A DNA stretch of 64,000 nt from Phoenix dactylifera (taxonomy: Eukaryota > Streptophyta > Magnoliopsida > Arecales > Arecaceae): assembly GCF_009389715.1 (NCBI RefSeq), contig NW_024068005.1, forward strand, positions 62,001 to 126,000, in the 5' to 3' direction. The notes under the pieces were generated by a model. It did no database searches, had not been told where the DNA came from, and worked only from the letters and a program-made list of their open reading frames with translations. The position numbers and the translations under genes were made by a program. Of the stretch, positions 24,101-37,276 are shown in pieces. Positions within the stretch are counted from its first letter, which is position 1. Each line of letters opens with the position of its first letter.

Positions 24101-24562
24101 CAAGTTCCCATAGACCATCGCATTGCCGGAGGAGACCCGGACCAAGTTACCGCTCCCCTTAGCTCGCCGGTGGTCATAGATCATGCTGTCAAGCTCTGCC
24201 GCCAGGCCATTGCTCGAATGAACCGACGTCGATGCCTTGTTCGACTCCGGCTGTCTCCGGGAAGCAGCAGCCTTCCGTGGACTGGGAGTAGCGGGCATGG
24301 AGCTGCTTGCAGGCTTGGTGGCAGGCGGCTGAGATAAATTTGCTGGTAGCACCATGGCTTTGTCATCGGATGCAGGCTGCTGAGGCCGTCCGTTGGAGGA
24401 TGGCAGCTTCGCAATTCTGTGTTCTGGGGATCGCTGGGGCACCGAGCTCGTCGAGGCTGACCGACGGTGCCAGAAGCCACGGCGGCGGAACATGTCGCCG
24501 TAGAACACCATCACGCCGCACCCCGATGGCTTCTTCGCATCGTCCATGGCTCTGATAGCCAT
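21176..24562 (-). CDS. TTL: TTL-like TPR protein without visible thioredoxin tail (5 exons)
   Basis: Exons 5'->3' on the minus strand are 24562-23637, 22677-22482, 22049-21877, 21769-21436 and 21322-21176. All introns are GT-AG and the phases fit, giving 591 residues. Residues 1-225 are Ser/Pro/Arg-rich and disordered, as in plant TTL proteins. TPR units start near 227 (ELKEMGNEEYKKGRFAEAL, YWSNKAAALMGLGRLLEA, CRAHHRLGTLYLRLGEAEKA). A second TPR block lies at about 465-545 (ARSKGNDLFKASKYGEACIA, LLCNRAACRSKLGHWEKAIE). TTL proteins (TETRATRICOPEPTIDE THIOREDOXIN-LIKE) act with HSP90 in brassinosteroid, osmotic-stress and cellulose-synthase regulation (family knowledge). Typical members run to nearly 700 residues with a C-terminal thioredoxin-like domain. 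This model stops at ALFEAKAQLKKQRGQQVRTV plus two residues, just where that domain would begin. It may be a truncated paralogue, or a distal exon was missed. Confidence 0.85.
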
Positions 24563-27500
24563 GCAGAGTAGAGGGAGGTGGGAATCGGGCCTTGTTTTTT
24601 GGCAAAGGGTGGGGGAATTTAAAAGTGAATGCGATTGGAAATTTGGTGGGAATTCATAATTCCTGTGGGGTTGTCATGGTTTGAGAGCTGAAAACATAGT
24701 GGGAGAGAAGTCTAGGAAGCATAAGAACAACAATATAATAGAGAAAAAAAAGGTGGCGGAAAGGGGAAAAAGAGGACTTGGGATTGCTTGGATAAGAAGA
24801 AGAATAGAACATGCATGCAAGAAAAAAAAAAAAAAAAAGGAAAAAAAGGTGCTACCATAGGAAACTTGGAACTGGGAGATCTACCTCACAAAAGTCTCCA
24901 GGAAGCCAAGCTTCCTTTTTGCCTTCCTTTTGATCATTTTTACCGTATTTTAACACACACACACAAAAAAAAAGAAAACAGTAATTTCAGATTAGAAGAA
25001 CGGAAGAACAAGGCTGTATCTTAGCCTTTTTGTGTGATATTTTAAGATTTGGAGATCTGTTTTGGGGTGGCAATAGCTAGTGGGGAGCGAAATCCGGAAG
25101 CCGGTGGAATGTGGATCTCTGGTGAAATTGGAAAAAAAAGTTGGCGGTGGTGTTTTTTATTAGCTATATTTGGATTTTTGTATTTTGGACCGTTAGAAAA
25201 GAACTTTTTAATTTGAAAAGAGATGGTTTTTTTTTTTTTGGTGCTATTTTATACAGCGATAAAAGTGGTGCGGCCGCGTGCAGACGTCACGTAGGAGTGG
25301 TGCTTCTCACGTAAACCAACCCAGCTGGAATTTGGCTGAGGCCATCTGTTATCCTTTTTAAATCCCTGGATTGGAATAGGCTAATTCAAGCTAAATGCAC
25401 AAATTGGATGGATTGGAATTGGATCCAGCTTAATTGCCAACCAAAGTCCAACCAATGAACAAACCATCCAATCCTAACACAACTGAATCCGACATTCAGC
25501 TTGGCGACAAAACAGGAGTCCAAGTGCCGGCACTATTGCAAAATTCTTAACCAGAAAGCAATTTGGATTGGGTTAGTTTAGGTCACGCTTTGCCGGGCTG
25601 GCTCTGGAAGAACATAGATTAGGTTGAGTTGGGTCAAGTTTAGGGTGGGTTAGGTTGGGTTCTAATCCTTCAACCTAAACCAGCTTCACTAGATCTCAAG
25701 TCGACATTTTTTAATCCAAGTGAAGCCCAAATTAGGTATGATTGGCTAAACTAGACCTAACAATGGGTTGGATGCCATTATATTCAAATCACTCTAACCC
25801 AAGTTCAACCTTGATCTCAATTTAATAGTAGATGCTAGCCCTTGCAATTTATACTTGGTGATGATAATATTTCTCGATTTGTTTCTCATTCTGGGTCAGG
25901 TGTGGTTTGTTTATACAAGCCTTTGATCTTGTAATCCCCAAAGAGAAGTATGAGACAAAGAAAAGAAAACAAAAATAGGGCCCGGTTTTGAGAGAAGTCA
26001 ACACAACGGGTACGGAGTCCGACCTCGTCCGGTCCAAGGTTCAGTTGGGTGGGGAGCGGTGGAACAGGGAATAGCAACAGGAGGGAGCCCGGCCCACGTG
26101 ATCCAACGCTGGCCTCTGATCATAGCCGAATCCCACCCACCCTGCCGTTTTCCCACCATATCAGGTTGGCGACTTGCTGTTTTCCCACGAACAGCAAGCA
26201 GCAGTTCAGTCAATCACAGCCATCCAAACAACAGGACCATCAGAAACAGGTATAATGACACCGATCGCCTCCTGCCATGTTGTTCTGTTAAGGAAGTCCT
26301 CGAGATTCACAAATGTCATTGCATTGGATGAAGAGTTTATAGCACCATCTAATCCAAGATGATGTTACAAGAAAACTAGCATTCAGAGCTAAGTATAAGA
26401 ACATATTGTAGCTATTAGTTCTTCCTTTATTTCACAAATTGAAAGCAAGAGACAGGCAAATATCCCAAAACCAACAAGCTTATTTGATCAGACAAAGCTG
26501 TCCATTAACAGAACTTGGAGATATCAGGGAGGATTGGAACAACTTGTTTGACATAATAGAAGGAAAGTAACACTGGCATCTGAAATATTGCTCGCGGTCG
26601 GCAAGCAAAGATCTTGAGGAGCTTGCAAATATCAACACACGGGATATGAAGGAATTGGAGAGGAAATGGCAAAAACAAAAAGAAAAGAAAAAAAGAAAAA
26701 GTAAAAGTTCATCATAACAAATAATGTGACCTTGAGTCCTAATAATGAGAAGCAACAACTTTGCCATCATGTGGACCTCACATTACAGATTATGCACATA
26801 TGATGGAAAGCTCTGACAACAACAATGGAAGGCAACTGGGGTGAGGATGGGTTGTAAGTTATACAGAGCAGCAGGGCATATGGCAAGGTTCTAAAAGGAT
26901 CAGTCTCCCAGGAAGACACATAATATAAAAATAATGCAAGTTTGCTGAATTTTGTAGACCACGAATTGTTATTACAGGAAATGAAACTGGCTCTTGGAGC
27001 ATTCAGAGTCATGATTCTGGGAGAAAGATCAAGCATGTGACCTTCCTGAGATTTTGAACTGATCTAAAGGCCTGCTTATAGGTTGGAAACAATTGATGAT
27101 GTGGCTCACTAGCCATTTTACATAGGAAAGAATTACAAGATGCATCCAGTATGATGAAGTCAACCAAATTGAAAGAATGTTTATTAGGGCGGATGACAAA
27201 ACACAACATCATCAAAGATAGACAAATGGGTTCTGCGTAGCTTCATAACTTGAATTAGAAATTTGTACTAATTGTCATGAAAAGACAAAATTTCCATGAA
27301 ATTACAAAGCCATTTCACCTGTAATTTTATTCAGAAGAAAAGTCGCTAGCTTTTTTTTCTTTTTTCTCGAACCATATTTTTAACTGCAGAATGGTTGAAA
27401 ACTTTTCTTGAGCTCTATCATTCAATCTATGCCTTCAAACTTTCTTGAGAATCACCTGAAACAACAAACACATAACCCTCTATAATAGCATAGAAAAACA

Positions 27501-27612
27501 TAGAACAATTCAGTGTCAAAATACAATAAAGCAAATACATGCTAGCAATGACATCAAAAGAGAAATTCACCTTAGAAAAAATCAGAGGAAGAAATGGTAC
27601 ATAGAAGGTTGG
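24563..27612. other. Intergenic region between the TTL-like and HCC2 genes
   Basis: The first kilobase is the TTL-like promoter side. About 25340-25800 is a degenerate repeat rich in GGGTTAGGTTGGGTT and its complement, similar to dispersed plant MITE sequence. 25980-26260 is more GC-rich and contains a CACGTG but no supported gene. 27240-27612 is probably the HCC2 3' UTR. Confidence 0.4.
25283..25292. promoter_or_regulatory. GACGTCACGT bZIP-type element
   Basis: The sequence GACGTCACGT, a C-box/ABRE-like core recognised by bZIP factors, lies about 720 bp upstream of the TTL-like start codon. Another CACGT is at about 25308. Function is inferred from the motif only. Confidence 0.3.
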
Positions 27613-30600
27613 TCACTTTGATGCCTTCTTCATCTCCATCATTATCGCATTAGACAACTGCAAAGCATCATATTCCACTCCAAAACATCTCAAAATTTCC
27701 ATGTTTGGATCTAACAGGTACCTGCCAATATACACATTAAATTATAACAGTTAAGCATCGATTTTAGCATCTGTTATTTTTTAAACAAATTTCTGCAATA
27801 CAGAGCACACTACATGTTATGTGAACATTCCACAAGATAATCTTGGCCTTCTTCATCAACTTTTTTGAAGTAAATGCGGTACTCCTGTGCCATCTGTCTT
27901 ACAGCCGCAATAGGGCCTGTTAATCCAATTATTCTTGAATCAAATTCTGCAACCACAAAGTGACAAAAACTTCAAAATCTTCAGTACAGAGACATAATGA
28001 GAATCAATCGATTGAAGAAAATATTAAGCAGTTAAGACCAGAATAACTGACCTCCAAGGTATGCCCTAAGTTGAGCAGGGGAATCACGCTGAGGGTCAAT
28101 GGTGACAAAAATAGGAGTGATCTTGAAGTTGTGTTCAGACTCTGAAGGTGCAGTCAGGTAACTAATTAACCATCATCTATGTTACAAGAGAAAATATCCA
28201 CAAAATGGAAGGAGATAACACAAGAAGGCACGGCTCAATGAATGCCAATCATGAAAAATTAAAAACACCCCTTATTGGTCCTAAATTTAGAATACATTTA
28301 TCATTCCTCCATAAGCAACAAAAACCATCTTTTTTTTGTTTCTTTTTATAAAGATTAATAAGACATCTGAAGTAAAAATTGCATATCCTTTTTGTTTTTC
28401 ATGTTATGCTGATATTATGGCATTTAGGGTTTCTCAAAAAGACAAAAATAATGGGTCGATGCATTTGAAGCAAAATCCAGCACAAAAACTTTTAGCTCCA
28501 ACTACCACTGCAAGCAGGTACAAATGGATCCAGTATCAGCACACACCAAATCCAACCCATATTTGAATCAAGTTAAATAATTGAACCAAGCCTAATTCGT
28601 TTCCATTTGGGTTAAATCAGATCGGATTTAATATTTATTTTATCAATCCACCTGGTTTCTCAAGTCAAATCAGGTCAAAATAATTCAAGTGCAAATCATT
28701 ATAAACATGTATCAATTGATTGCCTATAAAATAATAATAAGCAACATGTAGAGTTTCAACAGCCTACTCACCATAAAGTTTGATCAGTAATCACATATAA
28801 ATTGTAATTTACATGACAAATAACGACTAGTACATTAACTTTATGTACTAAAGGAAAAATAATTTCTTACATTTAAGGGGGGGTTCTAAAGTATATAGTG
28901 TACTATTGCTGGTTAGCTTCAGATCAGTTCATATACAGATTGAAGGCTTAGTGATTCAAATCCAGTCCATATTTGAAGTGGGTCATAATTTTCAATTCAA
29001 GCCTAAAAAACTTCAGTTCAGATTGGGACAGATTATTGTTGGATCTGTTTCAGAATGGAAGCAGGTCAATCCAATCCACTTGCAGCCCCAATTCCAAAAA
29101 AGGCTAATACACATCAATCATACAGATCATCTTCTCATGTTTTTAAGTACCAAGAGTTTTTAAGACAATTGAGAATGGCAGAAGATGCTCCACCTAATAT
29201 CTGGATGACTTCGGCCATCTTTTTAACTTCTTCTGGTCCAACATCAGGGGAAGAAGTGTACCCAAAGTACATGAGTGTCCAATTTCCCTGAAGGTTTGAC
29301 TCAGTTACCAAATTTTTTTCTGTATCAAACAGCCTAAATGGGCCTCCAATTGCAGGTCTGTTGACTTTACTCCCATCAGAGTTAGTACTTTGATGCGATC
29401 CTGTAAAATATATATGAAAGGATGTCAGATGACAGGTTAAAGATCACCTAGCAAAAAGAGAAGTTTCTTAAGACTGGCAAGGTAGACATGTATTTAGAAT
29501 TACAAAGATGCACAAACAATACACAAATAGAGATGATAAGAGGAATTCTAGGACAAAATTACTGAATAGAAATGTACAAACATCACCAATACGCCTGATT
29601 TGCCAAACTTGTTATAGCCAGTTTATAAATTTAAAAATCACAAAATCAGATGAATATGGTTACCATCCTGAAACGTCATAGGAAACATGTTTATTATAAA
29701 ATGCATGATAACAAAATCTTGGCACAGGGAAGATCCATAAGTTTTTAGCAAATTTGATAATCATCTTCCAGACAGACAGACATAGCATTGAAAAACATAT
29801 ATTTTCTTTAGTATGAAGATTCCAGAGGTCAAAGTATACTTTTAACTGAAGCCGCCACCAGCCAATTATTCAATTAGTAGGCATTAAAAGATGGTAAGGC
29901 TGACAGTTGTAGATTGCTTCTTCCATTGTTGGCAAAATACTGATTTCACTAAATGAGATCTAAACAAACTACTTCAACAAGACAATTCTCAAAAAGACCA
30001 ATGCATATGCTCCTCGTGCAATAATGCAGCCTAAGATCAAGTGATGACATCACAGTCACAAGGGATCATATTAAACAACAATCATGATGCCATGCCCCCC
30101 AGTCACAACCACTAAAAATAAATAAATATGTAAGTAAATAAATCACTAAATAGCAGAATGGGCAATCTAAGACAACCTAATACATCCTAATAAGGCTAAA
30201 AACACGATGGACCGTCAGATTGAGGAGAGTTTGAAGCATTTAAAGTTTGCACTTAGTTTAGACATCTTTGCATAATTGCAATATAAATTGGGCTTCATTT
30301 TCCAGGGCATTTTAATGATTGTTTTGGAGATTGGTCCAGAAAAATATTTGCACCTAAGTCTCCTATTTATAGTTGAAGTGTTTTCTTTTTCCTTTTTTCC
30401 CCTGTCAAGCCCCTGGATTTTTCGGGCGGGTTGGGGGGGGGGGTGGTTGGTCTCCAAAAGTCACCATGAAAATTTATAAAGCATTCACAATATGTATGTG
30501 TATCTGGGAATATTTTATATTGATAAGTGCATATAAGGGACTGGATTGATCAAGTTACAATATTTGACAATGTAATAAGTAACCAACGAGACAAAATAAT

Positions 30601-33600
30601 TTTAGCGCATCAACCATGCTGCAGATTCTAAGGAAGGCACCTTTTGGGATTGCTCGTTTCTCATCATTGTAGTGAATAAGTAGGCCTGCTCCAGCAATCA
30701 CTAGTACAGCTGTGGGCTGCAAGAAATCCAATATTTGTTCAACCATGAGACATAATTCAAAACTTAGACTGTAAAGTTTATAACATACATCTTCTTAATA
30801 TGAGTTCAGAGGACATGAAAAGATAGACTTTTCCAAACTACTAATGCATCAAATTATCACATGTAAATGGGGAACTTTGGTACTCTCAAGTCAGCATACA
30901 ATAATATAATTTCTCCATGATTGGGAATGCAACTCGTTATCTTCTGGAAGCTTTCTTGGTAGCTTATGATCCCTGTAGTTTGTTCCTTCTATATAGCCTC
31001 GGGACTGGAAGCCCTGAAAAGGATAAACCCTACAATGACAAAACCATCATTAGCATTTGCAAATTTACATGCATATAGACAGAGATTTGCTGTAAGTCCT
31101 GCTTGTCTAAATAAGAGACCATAAATACTTGGGAAATTCTTCATGAAGGCTGGTACCCATCTCCTATGAAAATGATATTTGTAATATGACTTTTCAAAAG
31201 TATATCTGCTAAAAACATATATACAACAAAATTAGTAATATTGATCTCAACAAAATAGAAAAGCTTCCTAGTTCTCTAAATATAGTTCCCTATATAACAT
31301 GGTGGTTTTCACATTTACTATAAAAAGAGAAAAAAGAGTAGGCATTGTCATCCAGCATTTAATCTGAAGATGTCAGATGCACAGATAGATTTTACTCTTT
31401 CTATAATAGATGCACATGCTATGGACATGATCTCCTGGGTTTGGGGGAAAATATTTTCACTTTATTTGGTTGCAGGCATGTCAGCCTACTTGGATCAGGG
31501 CCGTTTAGTTTCCTGAACAAACTGAAATTCCAGAAAACCTTGAAACCAAGAACAGAGAATTTGAGAGCCTCTGAATCCAGACAGCATCTGGACAACAAAG
31601 CCTTTTGTATCATATATAGAGATATTGCATCTTCTAGATATATATATTCATATCAACTGTTTCTATTTAGAAAAGGTCCAGACATGTATTTTTTTCCTAG
31701 GACAACCATCTATTACACTCGCAAACAGATATTAGGAATTTATCTAGAAACAAGCTGGAAACCAAGGCTTCAACATGCTGCATATACAAGAGATCAAATT
31801 CCTATCCACCCTTGCTGGACCTCCAACAATAATCACATTCTTTCATTTCAAGAACCTTGGTTGCATTAGCTGATAATCATATGAAACTTTTAAATATCTT
31901 CATGATTTGTTTGGCCTGCTTGCACTCAAAGCCAAAGAAAGTAAGATTGCCTAAGTCAGCCAGCTACAACAACTCAGGAAGGTCATGAATAACTCTCTTC
32001 TTTTAACTGGCATTTTTCAAGTTCTCATCCTTACCAGTCTCACGTGCTTGACAACTACAAACGCCAAAAAAATCTTGCTTCAATCAGAATAAGAATGTGG
32101 ATGCACATCCTTACACCATGGACTCTCTGGTAGTTAGGAAGAAAAAAAAGAAAAACATACAAGCTATCACGGTGTTGCATGGATAGGGAAAGAAGAGTGA
32201 CATTTTGAAGCATATTTAAGTATTTACTTGACAAGAGCAAAAATACAAGTTAGAGGAGACACAGGGCATTTTTTTTATTACACTGTACAATAAGTAATTT
32301 ACAGTTGAAGAATAGAAAATGTTAAAGGTAATATCTATTAATCAGTTTTATCTTATATAATCTTGACAAGTGTTCATTGATGTTAGTACTAATTTATCAG
32401 TAATTGATTAGTTCAAATAACCATGACAACATTGCACATGGTTTCATACATAAAAAGTGGTCGCAATCATTCATGAGTATGTTTGATAGTAAGTTTTGTG
32501 ATGATTCATATACTTTAAAAGTTTCATCACTAAGATAGATCATGATTTTTGAGTGATTGTTTAATATCCTTTTTTTAACAACTTAAGGGCATGAGAATCA
32601 AGATTGTTAACGGAAGGTAGAAAAAAAAGGGAAAAAAATTAAGAAGCCAATCTTGTATGACACACAGGTAGTATTATTATTGAAATACATGTTCCCAACT
32701 GTAACTCCAAAACCTAGGTTAAGTACAGAAGTCTGCGACATTTCACCAAGCTTTTAAATGCCTCTCGTAGTACATGAGCTCGAAGAACAACTATAAGCCA
32801 CTTTGATTAACAAGAAATTCATGTGAGAGATACAGGACTCAGCACTGGAAGAATTCAACTTTGCACCCATATATACCAAATTATGGTAGATATCTAAAGT
32901 GTCTGATGGATATATTTAACTGGCAGGTACATGTCAACATAGATTTTTGAAGATGACATAAATGTCCAAGTAACTCTGTTGTGATAAAATTCAAGGAAAA
33001 ACAGGGACACATCATAAAAAACCAAGCATAAATATAAAAAAAGGAAATAGTCTGGGCAGTTACCTATTTTTCTTTTGACAAAGAGTCCATATGGTTTCAC
33101 CAGCTTCTCAATAGCCAGGTCATATGCATACTCTAAGACACCCCAAATTTCGTAGCAACCTTTCATGCAAAAATTGTGGAAATTACATCCTTAATTTCCT
33201 TTAGTTCTTGTGAACAACTTTCTGTTGCATTTGTTTTGACTTCCTTGCATTTCACTTTATTGGTGAGTTCCCTTAATTAATAACTTTCACAATGTTGGCA
33301 ATTTCCTTCCACGTAGTACCCTTCTTACCATCTTCTAGATTGCAAACATATTTAAATTTCAAGCCTTTTTTAGAGAAAAAAACAAGTATCAGTAAAGTGT
33401 TTGTCACTCTGAACTGACTTTACATTTCTCCAAATTTACAGTCTCCAAAATCCTTCCAACCATTTTGACTATTTTCCCAATAAATTTTCCTAAAATCTTT
33501 TCTATAGGCCTACATTCAACACTATTTAAGTAAGAAAAAGATAGGCCACGTCATAACAGAACAGCACTAACCACATCAAGAAGCCCCATTGCACTCATTG

Positions 33601-34124
33601 ACATGACTTCAGGTTTCATCCATTATTAATCTGTGATGCAAAACAGATGGTCCCAATTCCACAACAACTAGACTCTCCACTTAAAAGTGCTTTAACGAAT
33701 CCTTTTATACATCGACAAAATCCACAACTATCTCTGTATAGTCTCCCACCTCTTAAAAATTCTGATAACAATGTCGTTTCCCTGAACATTGTTTTCTCAC
33801 TGAATTTCTATACATAATCTAAACCCAAGATCGATTGTCAAAAATAGCTTCATACTATTACATCGTTAAACCATTTAAACTGTTCCTCATCCAACGCAAA
33901 TTTATTTACAGCAAGCTCCGTGTGATGCTCAAAGTTCTAAAACTAAGAATAGGAGGAATTAACACAAACACATAGTCCGCAATTTTTTTTTTATAAAAAA
34001 AACAATGCTACAAGATTGCAAGAAAACCCTAAAGAAATCGCCATTACCTAGTAGATGGAGGAGACCGAGTAAAGACCCTCGATCCGTTTCGAAGGGAAAC
34101 TCCCACAAGGCGAGACCTCAGCAT
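27613..34124 (-). CDS. HCC2: SCO1 homologue 2 (HCC2), mitochondrial, 7 exons
   Basis: Exons 5'->3' on the minus strand are 34124-34048, 31029-30900, 30716-30641, 29400-29194, 28141-28052, 27946-27814 and 27721-27613. All have GT-AG borders and compatible phases, giving 273 residues, close to Arabidopsis HCC2 (about 276). A basic, Ser/Arg-rich N-terminus (MLRSRLVGVSLRNGSRVF) suggests mitochondrial import. A transmembrane segment follows at about 64-82 (IIPTAVLVIAGAGLLIHY), then the SCO thioredoxin fold: IGGPFRLF, LMYFGYTSSPDVGPEEV, PIFVTIDPQRDSPAQL, EFDSRIIGLTGPIAAVRQM, YRIYFKKVDEEGQDYLVE. The CxxxC copper site of SCO1/HCC1 is replaced by TSSPD, and the metal-binding His after DYLV is Cys. These losses are known for HCC2, which is linked to redox/UV-B response rather than copper delivery. 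Intron 1 is 3 kb. The exon 1-2 junction was chosen for phase (acceptor CATTGTAG). Confidence 0.9.
28500..29110. repeat. Degenerate MITE-like repeat in an HCC2 intron
   Basis: This intron segment has repeated motifs such as CAAATCCA(A/G)(C/T)CCATATTTGAA in direct and inverted form, typical of decayed hAT-type MITEs. Ends and target duplication cannot be fixed. Confidence 0.3.
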
Positions 34125-35595
34125 GACTTTGGAGCGAAAAGCGAAGCACAAGAGAAGTGCGTGGGTATTTGGGGAATAGGCATCAGGCTCTCCATGGGAG
34201 AACGATTTCCATTTTTTGGGCTTCGAAGGAAGGACGGTTTTGGAGTACAAAACGAGCCATGAGGGAGGAGGGAAGCGGATTGGGATTCTGAGAACTCGAG
34301 CTCGAGCGGTTCCCGAAATTCGTCTGTGTTTCGAGAAGCGAAACCGTGTGCGCATCTTCGTAGTCTATAAATTCCGGTACCAGGCTAGTGGGCCGAACTT
34401 AACAACTTGTTGCCCAAGCAGGCCCATCTAAATTTTGACTCAAAAGCAATTTTTCAAATTAACAATATTTTTCAATCAAAAAATTAGCATTTTTTATTAT
34501 TGGTAGGGCATAAATTAGTTTTATTTATTGTTTTTGGAAAAGAAGGAAGGTAAGCTAGAAATTTATTCAAAGAGAAAAGAATTACAGAGGAGCAAACGGA
34601 AGAAAAGAAAAAAAATCTATCGATAATTTATTTGCCTTTTGCAATTTTGATTGCACAAAATAGAAGGATCTAAGATTGGAGTTTCCTACTAAGTTGGCCA
34701 AAGTGAGAAAAAAAAAAGGAGGAAGCTTGAGGTGTCATTAGGTAGAGATGACTTTGGTCAATAAAGCTAAACATAAGTGTGCTAATGGCCTTTGAGCAGG
34801 GCATCCTCTCCCAGCTGGTTTCCAATATGAATATTGTTTGAAGCTTTCCCAAGAGACTTTGAGGGATTGGAGCTCATAGAAGCTTTGGAAATGATCTGAG
34901 CAGAACAATTTTTATAGCCTGATTAAGACAACATGTTCTGCTACCAAAGGAGGTCACCCTGAAGGTCAGACTTGCTGAAAACAGTTTGGTTCAGAAAAAT
35001 AAAACAAAGGAAAGATAACTTCCATGCTGGTTGTAATCTGAAATATTTAAAGAACGAGACTAGTTTGTGGCTTCTAACAATTACATCTTTGCAAGTGAGC
35101 ATTGGTTTGATTTTTCAACAAACAGGTTTTTGATAGAGAGTCTGCTTCTTATAGTCATCATTCAACAGTGATAGTATATTCTTTGTCCTTATCCAGATTT
35201 TTTCTAAGTCAATTAGCTACTTCTGGTTGCACAAGGAAAACCAATCGTTGAAGAAGCTAAGGCCCTTCAAAGCCATGACTATGATTGAAGAGTACTTCTT
35301 GAGAAAGATTCTAGCATTCCATTCCTTTTAGCATATCCAAGTTTATCAGCGAAGAGCAAGAGGATAATAGGGTGGGCCGATTTAGAAAAAGACCTCTTTT
35401 ACCATATGAAATAAATATCTTCAAAAGAGGACTGAGGATGCAGAACACCGAGAGCCAAGCAATCGTCTAACCTTAAGTGGTGCATAAAGATTCCAAAGGT
35501 CATCGGTGAACTTGTATTTAATGCCTCTCATATTGATGAATTGGTAGACAAAGATGATTGAGAAGGAATTATTGCTATCCAATCCTAGTTAAGAG
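34125..35595. other. HCC2 upstream region and spacer
   Basis: 34125-34400 is GC-richer and contains the likely HCC2 5' UTR and core promoter. Beyond it, AT-rich DNA without a supported gene; parts may be the 3' tail of the neighbouring LINE remnant. Confidence 0.4.
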
Positions 35596-35599
35596 AAAC

Positions 35600-36260
35600 A
35601 TGAGCAAGAAGAGTTAGTAATTTATTAAATTCAGTTTGAATATTCGTTGTGGGTCACCTAGGTTTGTTAAATTTCCATTCCAAAGTGCTTGAGTTGAAAA
35701 ATTCAGCCACCATCCATTCTTTTTCTCATTGATTGCATAGACCTTAGGGAAGAGGGTTTGCAGAGGAGCATTAGAAATCCAACAATTTTTCCAAAAAAGT
35801 GTTTCTTGACCGTTGCAAATATGATATTTTGCTCCATTCCATAATACGGGTACAGTATTAACTACATCTCTCATAGATTGGAACATTTTTTGTTTGGCCT
35901 CCAATTCATAGATAGCTTCACTTTTTTATTATAAGCAAAATGCACCTGTCTTTCCCAAATGCCTAGATCATTTGTAAGATACCTCCATCTCCATTTGGCG
36001 AGTACTGACTGATTGAGCTGGCTAATGTTCTTGAAACCTAAAACCCCCTCCTCCTTTACCATTCTTATCATCACTTCATAGGAAGGATCTTCTATATCTG
36101 TCTTCTTTTGACAACCCAAACAGACAATTTAAAGATGGATGTGTAATAGAAGGGAAGGACGGTGACGACAAAATTAGCTAGAATTAATCTTCCCCCAGAG
36201 GAGTGATATTTACCCTTTCATATCGCTAATCTAACTTCAATTCGCCGCAAAAGTGATAGC
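35600..36260 (-). pseudogene. LINE remnant (post-RT region)
   Basis: Minus-strand translation gives GRLILANFVVTVLPFYY, then GVLGFKNISQLNQSVLAKWR and, after a frameshift near 35871-35904, ICNGQETLFWKNCWISNAPL. These match the conserved region between RT and the zf-RVT domain of plant LINEs. RT catalytic sequence and RNase H are absent. It is a different family from the LINE at the window start. Confidence 0.75.
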
Positions 36261-36264
36261 CAAT

Positions 36265-37144
36265 CTCTCTTCTTAGGCCCCCGGAGATAGAGTGATCAAC
36301 CAAGATACTAAAATGGAATAAGAACAAAAGAGCAGTGAAGCTACTTTACACAATCATATGCCAAGTTACAGTCTAGGCTAATAGGCTACATTGAGCTCTT
36401 TTTTGTAATTGATAGACAATCCAGAAGTAAGTTCAAAACAAGAGAGGATTAGCCTTAAAATTGCAAGAATTCTTTTTTAGCTCGAGCAAAGATAGGAGCA
36501 CCATGCTTACCACTAATGGAGACTGTACAAACAATGCTTGAATTGTTATAGGAATTAGAGATTACAGGTTTTTTTCAATAAAATTTGGAATCTAGACAAA
36601 TTTCATTATTTTTGTCATCCATGTTCGAAATTTGAGATTGGATCTAGTGCTAGAGCCTGCACACTTTTTGCTCGAGAAATCTTTGTAAGTGACTAGTATT
36701 TCAATATATCATCGTTGTCACTGGATGTTTAGATCTAGAACAAAATCTTTGCATAGAACATACACCTCCGTTCCTATACTATAATTTGTCAATAAATACA
36801 TGTCTGCGGATTTTATCCCACACAAATTTGTCCTTGGCATCATAAGCATCTATCCCATTTCTCCTTTTTCTAAACAAAACACATGCATGCATACGAACCA
36901 GACAACCATATACGATCTTTGCTATATCCATCGGTTGAATAAGTGAATGAGTTGGCATTCATATGGGCTTATATATTGCCATAATTTTATTTCAACTTGT
37001 AATATATCCATTCATAGTAACATGTATGTGGATGGAGCACGGATTCCATTCCCAGCCGACTTCCCCTTTGCTTTATTACCCCAGCTGCCCAAGCCCATAT
37101 ATGGAGCATGGATTCCATGCCATGGACCTCATGAAGGTGCCAAC
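36265..37144. other. Spacer, nothing recognised
   Basis: AT-rich DNA. A 26-28 bp segment is imperfectly duplicated near 37033-37055 and 37098-37120 (ATGGAGCA(C/T)GGATTCCATTCC-like). No gene. Confidence 0.4.
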
Positions 37145-37276
37145 TAAAGATTTTGTAATCTCGAAAACTTTATTAATGGAGTATGTGCAGATATATAGTG
37201 AAAAAACAACTGATTGAGAGTGATCGAAGGATACACAGTCATATCCCTGTAGATATAAATGAGCAACGAACCAGCG
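37145..37276 (-). repeat. Copia 3' LTR (conserved part)
   Basis: Aligns with 49540-49676 with scattered substitutions and small indels. Similarity fades beyond CGAACCA, so the true LTR start is uncertain (possibly near 37345, where GGTTGGGAAC resembles GGTTGGTAAC at the other end). Confidence 0.75.

Noticed and set aside
31441-31869. 142-codon plus-strand ORF in HCC2 intron 1
   Set aside because: No family signature, AT-rich composition and located in an intron on the opposite strand.
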